In this document: in pieces, positions 18,434 through 26,854 of the stretch
How the letters are laid out: the number at the start of each line of letters is the position of its first letter
How positions within the stretch are numbered: the stretch's first letter is position 1
Notes under the pieces: model-generated
What the model was told of the DNA's origin: nothing
What the model saw: only the letters and a program-made list of their open reading frames with translations
Databases searched by the model: none
Source of the DNA: CAZCCM01 sp964616165
GTDB taxonomy: Bacteria > Bacillota > Clostridia > TANB77 > CAG-508
Assembly: GCA_964616165.1 (NCBI GenBank)
Contig: CAZTTS010000007.1
Span: forward strand, 1-63,147
Direction of reading: 5' to 3'
Length of the DNA: 63,147 bases
Position numbers and translations under genes: made by a program

Positions 18434-19984
18434 ATGAGTAGAGTCGCTAGATATCAAGAACAAAAGCCAAAATTAAATTTAAGAAAAGTGTTTGGAGTTA
18501 TATTAGTTTTCCTAATATTAGCAGGCTTAGTTTTTGGTATTGTATATGCAATTAATGGGATACAAATATATCAAGTTAAAAGGAGCACATTAAAACACTA
18601 TTTTGTATCTTTTGAAGAAAGCACACAAAAATATGGTGTAATAGATGCTGCAGGAGAAGTAGTTTTAGAAAATAAATATGATGAATTAATTTTAATACCA
18701 GACCAAGAAAAAGACTTATTCTTAGTTATAGAAAATGTTAATTATGATGAAGGAACTTATGAAGTAAATGCATTAAATAAGAATGGGAATATAGTAATTA
18801 AGGGATATGAAGAGCTAAGACCGATTGAATATATAGGGAATACTGCAAAATATGATAATAATTTATTGAAATTCGTGAAACAAGGGAAAATTGGTTTAGT
18901 TAGATTTGATGGAACAGAGGTATTTAAAAACGTTTTTGAAACCGTTGAAACAATGCAAAATATAGAAAATAGACTATTAGTTAAAGAAGATGGTAAATAT
19001 GGAATAATAAATACTGAAACAGCAGATTATATTGTACCAACACTATATAGATCAGTAGAACCAATTGTTGAAGACAAAAATACAGCATATATTGTAAAAT
19101 TTGATGAAAAAGCTGGAGTATTTAGCAGTGCAGGGAAAGAAATCCTACCTGGTGAATATGATAATATAGAAAAAATAAATTCGCTAGATTTTTTCAAGGC
19201 AACTAAAAACAAAGAAACAAATATTTTCAATAAAGAAGGAAAAATTGTATATAAAGGTGATGTTAAAAATATCGTAGAAATTAAAGATAATTTAATTATA
19301 CATAAAACCAGCAATAAAGTTGGAGCTATAGATTTCAACAAAAAAGAAGTAATTCCTTTTAAATATCAATCTATTATCCCTGCATCTGTTGATAAATATA
19401 TCGTTAAATTAAATAATAAATTTAATATTAGAAGTAAAGAATTAGAAAAACTTCTAGATCAAGAATATAATTCGATAGTATTTAATTCAGAAGCACAAAT
19501 ATATATTGCTAGCAATGATTCTGTAGCAGATGTTTATGATATTGATTTAGCATTAAAAGTCCAAGGCGTTATTTCAAAGATTGATGAAGATAAAGGTTTT
19601 ATAGAAATATATAAAGATGAAGAGCTAAAGATATATAATTTTCAATTTGATGAAAAAACGGAAAAAGATGTATATCCAGACAATAATTTATATTTATTTA
19701 AAGATCCAGATACTAATAAATATGGATATGTAAACGAAGCGGGCAAAGTAGTAGTAGATGCAAAATATGATGATGCTAAATTCCAAAACAAGTATGGCTT
19801 TATTGCTGTAAGTAAAGACAATAAATGGGGTGTGTTAAATTATAATGGAGCAGTAATAATAGATACCATATTAGATTTATCAGATTATTTAGTGATAGAT
19901 TTCATTAAAGATTGGCATTATGATAAAGATTTAACTCTAAATATTTATATAAGAGAAAATATTACAACTGGAGAAACTGAATAG
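18434..19984 (+). CDS. Membrane-anchored WG-repeat protein
   Basis: 516 residues from ATG 18434. A GTG six bases earlier overlaps the ribosome site GGGAGG (18422-18427) and is less likely. One N-terminal membrane helix (about 21-44, VFGVILVFLILAGLVFG) is followed by at least six WG (KWG) repeats of the form K-Y-G-[VIL]-x(2)-x-x-G-x-[EV]-[VI]-x(4-5)-Y-D, such as YGVIDAAGEVVLENKYDE and KYGYVNEAGKVVVDAKYDD. Such repeats form beta structures used in binding. The domain is probably extracellular. The partner is unknown. Confidence 0.75.
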   Translation: MSRVARYQEQKPKLNLRKVFGVILVFLILAGLVFGIVYAINGIQIYQVKRSTLKHYFVSFEESTQKYGVIDAAGEVVLENKYDELILIPDQEKDLFLVIENVNYDEGTYEVNALNKNGNIVIKGYEELRPIEYIGNTAKYDNNLLKFVKQGKIGLVRFDGTEVFKNVFETVETMQNIENRLLVKEDGKYGIINTETADYIVPTLYRSVEPIVEDKNTAYIVKFDEKAGVFSSAGKEILPGEYDNIEKINSLDFFKATKNKETNIFNKEGKIVYKGDVKNIVEIKDNLIIHKTSNKVGAIDFNKKEVIPFKYQSIIPASVDKYIVKLNNKFNIRSKELEKLLDQEYNSIVFNSEAQIYIASNDSVADVYDIDLALKVQGVISKIDEDKGFIEIYKDEELKIYNFQFDEKTEKDVYPDNNLYLFKDPDTNKYGYVNEAGKVVVDAKYDDAKFQNKYGFIAVSKDNKWGVLNYNGAVIIDTILDLSDYLVIDFIKDWHYDKDLTLNIYIRENITTGETE

Positions 19985-20017
19985 TAGCAATACAAAACGA
20001 AAGATGAAAGGTAGAAA

Positions 20018-21256
20018 GTGCAAAAGATAAAGTATCAATATTCATATTTTATTCTTCCATACATTGTAAATGAAGATAGATATACTGAATATTTAAAAAA
20101 ACTTTTAAAAGACAATAGAATAAATTTAAAAAAATATGATAAGATTAAAAACTTAGAGATATTTTCGTTTTTCAATGAAAACTTTTTAGAATTTTTCGAA
20201 TATGCGGACAATATTACAGATTTAGACTTAAGAGAAGGTAAAAGGGAAGGGTTCCAAGCATTAGCAAAAAAGTTATCAAAAAAAGATTTAACAATATTTG
20301 ATGTAGACTTGTCACAAAACATACAAGGCAAGGTTGGAGAAGAAGAAGGAATTTTCTTTAGAATAGATAAAGCAAATATTGTAACTACTAAAACGGGAGT
20401 ATCTTTTTTAATTTTTAAAACTATTATTGATTCAGACAATCTACATGACTTATTAAATTTTAACTATAGGTTTAGAGAATTATCAACAGATCTTTTAGAG
20501 TTTAAAAAATATGAAAATATAAAAATACAATCAGATACTTTTACAGAAGTTTCGGACTTAAAAAACGTTATAACAGAATTAACAGGTTTAGACTTAAATG
20601 ATTTAACTAAAACAACGGGTATTGATAAATTTTACACTTTTTCTTATCTTTGTGTAGATAATTTGATGTGGAATGAAAAAACAGACTTTAGAGAATTACA
20701 AACTGTTTTTAATAAGTATTCAGAAGTTTTGCCTGCAGAATTTAATTCGGAATTTAGCAATGTAAATACAGCAATAGAGGTAATAGAAGACTTAAAGTAT
20801 TCTAAAATAGGTATTACTAATTTATCTTCTAATTTATTTTCGTCGGGCTTAGAAATACATAATTTTACAAAAATTCCTATAGAATATGAAACAACCTATT
20901 TATATATATATATTTATACAATATTCCAAAAGATTTTCTTGGAAAAAGTAGGAAGAGATATTTTCTTAAAAGAAAGATATAGAAAAGCTATAAGGGATTT
21001 GGAATATTTTACTAATAATTTTTGGGGAAATACCATAACTGCACAAGATAAAGGTGTACTATATATTAAAAAGTTAAAAGAAGTTTTTGATTTAAATAAT
21101 AAATATAATGAAATACAAAATAAATTTGAAATAGTATATAAAGAAAGCCGAATAAGTAAATATTACAAATATTCAAAGGGAATATATTATTTACTAGGAA
21201 GTTTGGTTGCTTTAACAATATTAAATATAATTTTGCTCTTTGGAGGTAATATATGA
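20018..21256 (+). CDS. Tail-anchored protein, unknown
   Basis: 412 residues from a GTG start (20018) with weak ribosome site AAAGGTAG. The body is hydrophilic with no recognised domain. A single C-terminal membrane helix (about 390-409, ending ILLFGGNI) suggests a tail-anchored protein facing the cytoplasm. The last four bases overlap the acpS start (ATGA), coupling it to holo-ACP synthase. The link may be only operonic. Confidence 0.5.
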   Translation: MQKIKYQYSYFILPYIVNEDRYTEYLKKLLKDNRINLKKYDKIKNLEIFSFFNENFLEFFEYADNITDLDLREGKREGFQALAKKLSKKDLTIFDVDLSQNIQGKVGEEEGIFFRIDKANIVTTKTGVSFLIFKTIIDSDNLHDLLNFNYRFRELSTDLLEFKKYENIKIQSDTFTEVSDLKNVITELTGLDLNDLTKTTGIDKFYTFSYLCVDNLMWNEKTDFRELQTVFNKYSEVLPAEFNSEFSNVNTAIEVIEDLKYSKIGITNLSSNLFSSGLEIHNFTKIPIEYETTYLYIYIYTIFQKIFLEKVGRDIFLKERYRKAIRDLEYFTNNFWGNTITAQDKGVLYIKKLKEVFDLNNKYNEIQNKFEIVYKESRISKYYKYSKGIYYLLGSLVALTILNIILLFGGNI

Positions 21257-21618
21257 AGCATGTTTATACAGGAATAGATATAATTGAAATCGATAGAATG
21301 GCAGAATCTATTAAGAAGCCAGGTTTTTTAGAAAAAATATTTACTAAAAATGAAATAGCTTTATGTACAAGAAAAAACGAAGCAGAATTTTACGCTGGCA
21401 GATTTGCTGCCAAAGAGGCAATTTATAAAGCATTATCTCAAAGAGCTGGATTTGAAAAAATTGATTGGCTAGACATGGAAATTTTAAGTGCTGAAAACGG
21501 AAGACCAGTATTAAATTTCCTTAATGGAAGCATAAAAAGATTTGAAAATAAAATGGATATTAGCATATCACATAATAAAACTACTTCAGTTGCTATAGCT
21601 GTTCTAGTTTTAAGTTAA
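21253..21618 (+). CDS. acpS: Holo-[acyl-carrier-protein] synthase
   Basis: 121 residues, the usual AcpS length. It transfers 4'-phosphopantetheine from CoA to the Ser of ACP. The Mg-binding Asp9 is in TGIDIIEIDRM and Glu55 is in RFAAKEAIYKAL. The end carries the usual ISHNKTTSVAIAV segment. The substrate ACP gene (acpP) is 20 kb away on the opposite strand. It overlaps the gene before by 4 nt and is 9 nt from tatD. Confidence 0.96.
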   Translation: MKHVYTGIDIIEIDRMAESIKKPGFLEKIFTKNEIALCTRKNEAEFYAGRFAAKEAIYKALSQRAGFEKIDWLDMEILSAENGRPVLNFLNGSIKRFENKMDISISHNKTTSVAIAVLVLS

Positions 21619-21627
21619 AGGAAATAA

Positions 21628-22392
21628 ATGTATTTTGATACACATATTCATTTAAATAGTGAAAAATATAAAGAAAACTTTGAAGAGGTTTTTAAAGAAA
21701 TGTTAGATTCTGGAGTTAAATGCTTTGTTTGCCCAGGCTATGATTTAGAATCATCAAAAAAAGCTATAGAATTAGCTGAGGAATATGAAGAAATTTATGC
21801 ATTAGTTGGAATTCATCCAGAAGCTGCAAACATATATTCAGATAGCGATCTAGAAGCAATAGAAGTTTTAGCTCAACATGAAAAAGTTGTAGGTATTGGT
21901 GAAATAGGATTAGACTATTATTGGACAAAAGATAATAAGGAATCACAAAAAGAATTACTTATTAAACAAATCGTTTTAGCTAATAAATTAAATTTACCTA
22001 TTATACTACATATTAGAGAAGCAACAATTGATATTTTAGAAATACTAGAAAAATATGACAAAAAGAGAAAAGGTATATTTCATTGCGTGCCTTTAAATGA
22101 ACACTTAATAAAAGAAGGCTTAAAATTAGGTTATTATATTTCGTTTTCTGGGAATATAACTTTTCAAAATGCTAAGCCTGATGAAAGCATAAAACTCGTT
22201 AATTTAGAAAAAATATTAGTTGAAACAGATGGGCCCTATCTTACTCCACATCCACATAGAGGTAAGATAAACTCTTCAAAATATTTAAAATATATTGTAG
22301 AAAAAATAGCCCAAGTTAAAGAAATAGATGAAGAAAAATTAAAAGAAATTTTAATTAATAATGCAAAAGAAGTTTACGGAGTGAACAAATGA
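21628..22392 (+). CDS. tatD: TatD-family metal-dependent DNase
   Basis: 254 residues with all family motifs: DTHIHL (His6, His8), GIHPEAA, GEIGLDYYW (metal-bridging Glu), HIREA, HCVPL and ETDGPYLTPHPHRG. It is a cytoplasmic 3'-5' exonuclease of the amidohydrolase fold, linked in other bacteria to DNA repair. It sits between acpS and ddl and shares a 4-nt overlap with ddl. Confidence 0.93.
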   Translation: MYFDTHIHLNSEKYKENFEEVFKEMLDSGVKCFVCPGYDLESSKKAIELAEEYEEIYALVGIHPEAANIYSDSDLEAIEVLAQHEKVVGIGEIGLDYYWTKDNKESQKELLIKQIVLANKLNLPIILHIREATIDILEILEKYDKKRKGIFHCVPLNEHLIKEGLKLGYYISFSGNITFQNAKPDESIKLVNLEKILVETDGPYLTPHPHRGKINSSKYLKYIVEKIAQVKEIDEEKLKEILINNAKEVYGVNK

Positions 22393-23435
22393 TGAAAAAA
22401 AGAATTTTAGTTTTAATTGGTGGTAGCTCTACAGAGCACGATGTTTCAATTGTGTCTGGAATTAATGTATATAATAATATTCCTAAAAAATATGATAAAG
22501 ATATTATATATTTAAACAAAGAAAATGTTTCTTTTGAAATTGAAAAAGAATTTGAAGAAAAAGAAATTACATTTCCATATTCTGTTATAGTCAAAAAAGA
22601 AATTAAAGATTCAATTGAATACATGAAAACATTTGATTTAGTGTTTCCTGTTTTACATGGACAATTTGGAGAAGATGGTGAAATTCAGTATATATTTGAA
22701 GAACAGAAAATTAAATTTGTTGGATGTGATAGTTATACTTCAAATAATTGCTTTGACAAAGGATTAACTAAAAAGATATTAGAAGGCCACAATATTAAAA
22801 TGGCTAAAACTATTAGCTTAGAATTAGACATAGATTTTTCTTTAAATAGTATTAATTTAGAAAATTTAAAAGCTTTAAATAAAAAAATAATAGAAAAATT
22901 AAAATATCCAATATTTGTAAAACCAGCAAGATCTGGTTCATCTGTAGGTGTAACAAAAGTTGAAAAATATGATGATCTTCCAAGAGCTATTAGAACAGCA
23001 TTTAAAGAAGACAATAAAATATTATTAGAAGAAGCAATTATAGGTAGAGAAATTGAATGTGCTATTTTAGAAAACAAAGGGAAAACAATTGCTAGTAAGT
23101 TAGGAGAAATTAAACCAGCAGAAACTTTTTATACATATGATTCTAAATATGTAAACAAAACTGAACAAGCATTTTTGTTTAATCCAGACAAGAAAAGAAG
23201 TTTAAATAAAAAAGAAAAAGAGATACAAGAAATTGCTAGACAAATTTTTGAAAAATTAGGATGTAAAGATTTATCAAGGGTAGATTTTTTCTTAACAAAA
23301 GCAGGCTATGTGTTTAATGAAATAAATACAATGCCTGGCTTTACTCAAATTAGTATGTATCCAAGATTATTAATAGAATCTGGCTTTACTTATGGAGAAA
23401 TAATAGAAATATTAATAGAAAATAATTTAGAATGA
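22389..23435 (+). CDS. ddl: D-alanine--D-alanine ligase
   Basis: 348 residues, ATP-grasp fold. It joins two D-Ala for the peptidoglycan stem peptide. GGSSTEHDVSIVSG (N-terminal loop), FVKPARSGSSVGV (ATP-binding), LEEAIIGREIECAIL and NEINTMPGFTQISMYPRL (Mg ligands and substrate loop) are present. The omega-loop (ETFYTYDSKYVNKTEQAFLF) differs from the usual DAKY...S...PA form, so substrate choice deserves a check. The start is an ATG-ATG pair at 22389; the second could be used. GGAG lies about 6 nt upstream. Confidence 0.92.
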   Translation: MMKKRILVLIGGSSTEHDVSIVSGINVYNNIPKKYDKDIIYLNKENVSFEIEKEFEEKEITFPYSVIVKKEIKDSIEYMKTFDLVFPVLHGQFGEDGEIQYIFEEQKIKFVGCDSYTSNNCFDKGLTKKILEGHNIKMAKTISLELDIDFSLNSINLENLKALNKKIIEKLKYPIFVKPARSGSSVGVTKVEKYDDLPRAIRTAFKEDNKILLEEAIIGREIECAILENKGKTIASKLGEIKPAETFYTYDSKYVNKTEQAFLFNPDKKRSLNKKEKEIQEIARQIFEKLGCKDLSRVDFFLTKAGYVFNEINTMPGFTQISMYPRLLIESGFTYGEIIEILIENNLE

Positions 23436-23532
23436 TAAGTCAAACAATAAACAAGAAATAACAAATAAAAACACAAATAAAAGCAATAATAAATATAAAA
23501 AAGAAAAAATATGTAAAACAAAAGAGGAAAAT

Positions 23533-24966
23533 ATGATTACAGAACTAAGAAAAACAGCAATTGTATGTACAATTGGACCAGCTAGTGAAGATATTTTAGA
23601 AGACATGTTTAAGGCAGGCATGAATGTAGCTAGAATAAACTTTTCACATGGAGGAAGAGAAGAAAACCAATCAAAAGTAGCAAAATTTAAAGAAGTAAGA
23701 GCTAGACTTAATGTTCCAGCATCTCTTATGTTGGATACACAGGGACCCGAAATTAGAACTGGAATGTTAGAAGAAGAGTTTCCAGATGGAGTTACATTAG
23801 AAGATGGACATCATTTTACATTAAAAAATGATGGTTCTAAAACAAATCAATATCATGCTTCTATTTCTTATGCAGGTTTATGTAATGATATACAAATTGG
23901 GCATAAGATATTAATTGATGATGGCGATATTGAATTAGAAGTTCAAAATATTGAAAATGGTGAAATTCATTGTGTTATTATAGATGGCGGAATTTTAAAA
24001 AATAGAAAATCAGTTAATGTACCAGGAGTTTATCTAAACAATCCGACATTAAGTCCTAAAGATATAGATGATCTTAGGTATGCAGCGGAAGAAGAGTTTG
24101 AATTTGTGGCAGCTTCCTTTGTAAGAAATAAAGAAGATATTTTAGAAATAAGAAAAGTTTTAGAAGAATTTGGTGGCCATGAAGTAGAAATTATAGCCAA
24201 AATAGAGAATCAACAATCTTTAGAAAATATTACGGAAATATTAGAAACTGCAGATGGAGTAATGGTAGCAAGAGGAGATTTAGCAGTAGAAATACCATTT
24301 GCAGAAGTTCCAATTTGGCAAAAAGACATTATATCAAAAAGTAATAGAATGGGAAAACCTGTAATTGTAGCAACTCAAATGTTAGAATCAATGATTAACA
24401 ATCCAACACCAACAAGAGCAGAAGCCTCAGATGTTGCTAATGCTGTTTATGATAAAGCGAGTGCTGTAATGTTATCAGGAGAAACAGCAATAGGTAAATA
24501 TCCAGTAAAATGTGTTGAAACTATGTCTAATATATGTAAAAAAGTAGAAGCTAAACTACAATATTGGGGTAGAATTAGAGAACTACCTATTACTAGAAAA
24601 GATTCAGAAACAGATGCAGTTGCATTAGTTACGAATATAGCGAAAACACTTTGTGCAGATTTAATAATAACATATACTTATACTGGTAATTCGGTTAAAA
24701 AATTAGCGGGAATGGGTGCAGCTTGCCCAATTTTTGCTGTTACTGATAATTGGAAAACATATAATAAACTACCTTTAGTATGGAATGTTTTCCCGATGTT
24801 TATGGAAAAAGAAGAAGTAATTGATAATATGATGGAAAAAGTAATAGTAAAAATGAAAGAAAATAGTATTATAAAAGATGGAGATGTTATTGTATTATCA
24901 GGAGGGAAAAACTTCTTAGATGGTGTGTCAGAAAGTAAAAGAATCGGTGGAATAGCTATAGTTTAA
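23533..24966 (+). CDS. pyk: Pyruvate kinase
   Basis: 477 residues, the core form without the extra phosphohistidine domain found in Bacillus. It converts phosphoenolpyruvate and ADP to pyruvate and ATP in glycolysis. TAIVCTIGPAS, ARINFSHG, LDTQGPEIRTG, the active-site region IIAKIENQQSLEN, ARGDLAVEIP and MLESMINNPTPTRAEASDVANAVYD are all there. A 97-bp gap separates it from ddl. The terminator behind it closes the 16928-24966 run. Confidence 0.97.
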   Translation: MITELRKTAIVCTIGPASEDILEDMFKAGMNVARINFSHGGREENQSKVAKFKEVRARLNVPASLMLDTQGPEIRTGMLEEEFPDGVTLEDGHHFTLKNDGSKTNQYHASISYAGLCNDIQIGHKILIDDGDIELEVQNIENGEIHCVIIDGGILKNRKSVNVPGVYLNNPTLSPKDIDDLRYAAEEEFEFVAASFVRNKEDILEIRKVLEEFGGHEVEIIAKIENQQSLENITEILETADGVMVARGDLAVEIPFAEVPIWQKDIISKSNRMGKPVIVATQMLESMINNPTPTRAEASDVANAVYDKASAVMLSGETAIGKYPVKCVETMSNICKKVEAKLQYWGRIRELPITRKDSETDAVALVTNIAKTLCADLIITYTYTGNSVKKLAGMGAACPIFAVTDNWKTYNKLPLVWNVFPMFMEKEEVIDNMMEKVIVKMKENSIIKDGDVIVLSGGKNFLDGVSESKRIGGIAIV

Positions 24967-24998
24967 TTAAAATATATGAATTGTTATAACAAAAAAAA

Positions 24999-25038
24999 TA
25001 AAAACCCTAAAATATTATGGAAAATAAAGGGTTTTTTT
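24999..25038 (+). terminator. Terminator of pyk
   Basis: AAAACCCT (25001-25008) pairs with AGGGTTTT (25028-25035), and the T-run continues to 25038. Confidence 0.8.
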
Positions 25039-25064
25039 CTTTTACCTAGAATATGTATAGTATA

Positions 25065-26843
25065 ATGAGCAATTTAGATGATAAAATAATTGAAGATATA
25101 TTATTAGCAAATGATGTTGTAGACGTAGTGTCAAACTATGTGTCTTTAAAAAAGAAGGGACGAAACTATTTCGGTTTATGTCCTTTTCATAATGAAAAAA
25201 CACCTTCATTTTCTGTTTCACCAGAAAAACAAATATTTCATTGTTTTGGATGTAAAAAAGGTGGTAATTCTATTCATTTTATTCAACTTATTGAGAATAT
25301 TAGCTTTTTTGAGGCCTTAAAAATGTTAGCGGATAAATCTGGTATTAAATTACCGGATAGAAGAGGATATAAAGATCCCCATGCACAATTAAGAGAGAGA
25401 ATGAAGGCTGTTAATGAAGATACAACTAAATATTTTCAAGCTGAACTTTTAAAGCCTACAGCTAAAATTGCTCAAGACTATATTAATAAGAGAAAAATAA
25501 ATCTTGAAACATTAAAGAGTTTTAGAATAGGTTATTCTAAAATGGGATTATATAAATACTTAAAAGATAAAGGTTATGATGACAAAGAAATTTTAGAAAC
25601 AGGTTTAGTGTATAAAAGAGATGACGGCAAGTATGTTGACAGATTTAGGGATAGATTAATGTTCCCAATTACAGATATAACTGGAACTGTTATAGCTTTT
25701 GGTGGAAGAATATTAGATGATAAAGCTAAAATGGCAAAATATATTAATTCTAATGAAAATTTGGTTTATTCAAAAGGAAATCATTTATATGCGCTAAACA
25801 TTGCTAAAAGATATGCGCAAAACCAACTTATTATAACTGAAGGATATATGGATACAATATCATTACATCAAAGAGGAGTAAAAAATGTTGTAGCATCACT
25901 TGGAACAGCACTTACTGAAAGACAGGCTAAATTAATAGCTAGAACCACCAAACAAGCAATTATAGCATATGATTCTGATGCTTCAGGGCAAGATGCAGCC
26001 CTAAGAGGACTAGATATACTAAATAAAACAGGTATTGATTTAAGAGTTTTAGAATTAGATGGAGCAAAAGATCCTGATGAATATATTGTTAAATTTGGGA
26101 AAGATATGTTTGAAAAACAAGTTTCTAAATCAATATCTTTAGTTGAATTTAAAGTTAAAGTTTTAAGAGAAAAATTTGATATAAACATTCCTAATGAAAA
26201 AATTAAATTTTTTAAAGAAATTGCTAAAGTTATATCAACTGTAGAAGAAGAAGTAGCAAGAGAAATATATATAGACAGAATATCTAAAAAATATGATATA
26301 TCCAAAGAAGCAATATATTCTGATGTTCGAAAAATTGATAATGCAAAATTAGACAAAAAAGACAGTACATTAACTGAACAAAGCATAAGAGAAGAAGAAA
26401 ACAAAGAAGATTTAGTTAAAGAAATAGATGTTAAAAGAGAAGAATATTTAATATATGTATTGTTAGAAAATATGTATGATGAAAAGATAAAAAAAGAAAT
26501 ACAAAAGAATGTAGATTTAAAAAATGTTTCAACAGATATTCATAAACGAATTTTTAAACATATTTTTGAAGGCGGATATAATAACAAAGAAATGGCAATT
26601 AATGATATTACTGATGAGAATATTAGAAATAAGATTACAGAAATTTATTCACAAGATATACAAATTGGTAGAAATATTTTATACAAATCAATAAGAGATA
26701 TTTTAAAACAATTTGAAATAAATGAACTCAAAAAAGAAAGAGACAAGATATTAAAAGATTTAAAAGATACCAAAATAGCTGCTAGTGACAGAAAAACAAA
26801 AGAAAATAGATTAAAAGAAATAATTAAGGAAATAAATAAATAA
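25065..26843 (+). CDS. dnaG: DNA primase
   Basis: 592 residues from ATG 25065; an in-frame ATG at 25053 would add four residues. Neither has a visible ribosome site. 25065 is preferred because it gives the family's usual distance to the IIEDI segment. The CHC2 zinc finger is Cys39, His42, Cys60, Cys63. The TOPRIM catalytic segment has Glu259 (EGYMD) and the AYDSDASGQDAA acidic patch near 303. The C-terminal part fits a helicase-binding domain but is weakly conserved. DnaG lays RNA primers at the replication fork. It is followed by rpoD after 11 nt, the classic macromolecular synthesis arrangement. Confidence 0.93.
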   Translation: MSNLDDKIIEDILLANDVVDVVSNYVSLKKKGRNYFGLCPFHNEKTPSFSVSPEKQIFHCFGCKKGGNSIHFIQLIENISFFEALKMLADKSGIKLPDRRGYKDPHAQLRERMKAVNEDTTKYFQAELLKPTAKIAQDYINKRKINLETLKSFRIGYSKMGLYKYLKDKGYDDKEILETGLVYKRDDGKYVDRFRDRLMFPITDITGTVIAFGGRILDDKAKMAKYINSNENLVYSKGNHLYALNIAKRYAQNQLIITEGYMDTISLHQRGVKNVVASLGTALTERQAKLIARTTKQAIIAYDSDASGQDAALRGLDILNKTGIDLRVLELDGAKDPDEYIVKFGKDMFEKQVSKSISLVEFKVKVLREKFDINIPNEKIKFFKEIAKVISTVEEEVAREIYIDRISKKYDISKEAIYSDVRKIDNAKLDKKDSTLTEQSIREEENKEDLVKEIDVKREEYLIYVLLENMYDEKIKKEIQKNVDLKNVSTDIHKRIFKHIFEGGYNNKEMAINDITDENIRNKITEIYSQDIQIGRNILYKSIRDILKQFEINELKKERDKILKDLKDTKIAASDRKTKENRLKEIIKEINK

Positions 26844-26854
26844 AGGGGATATAA

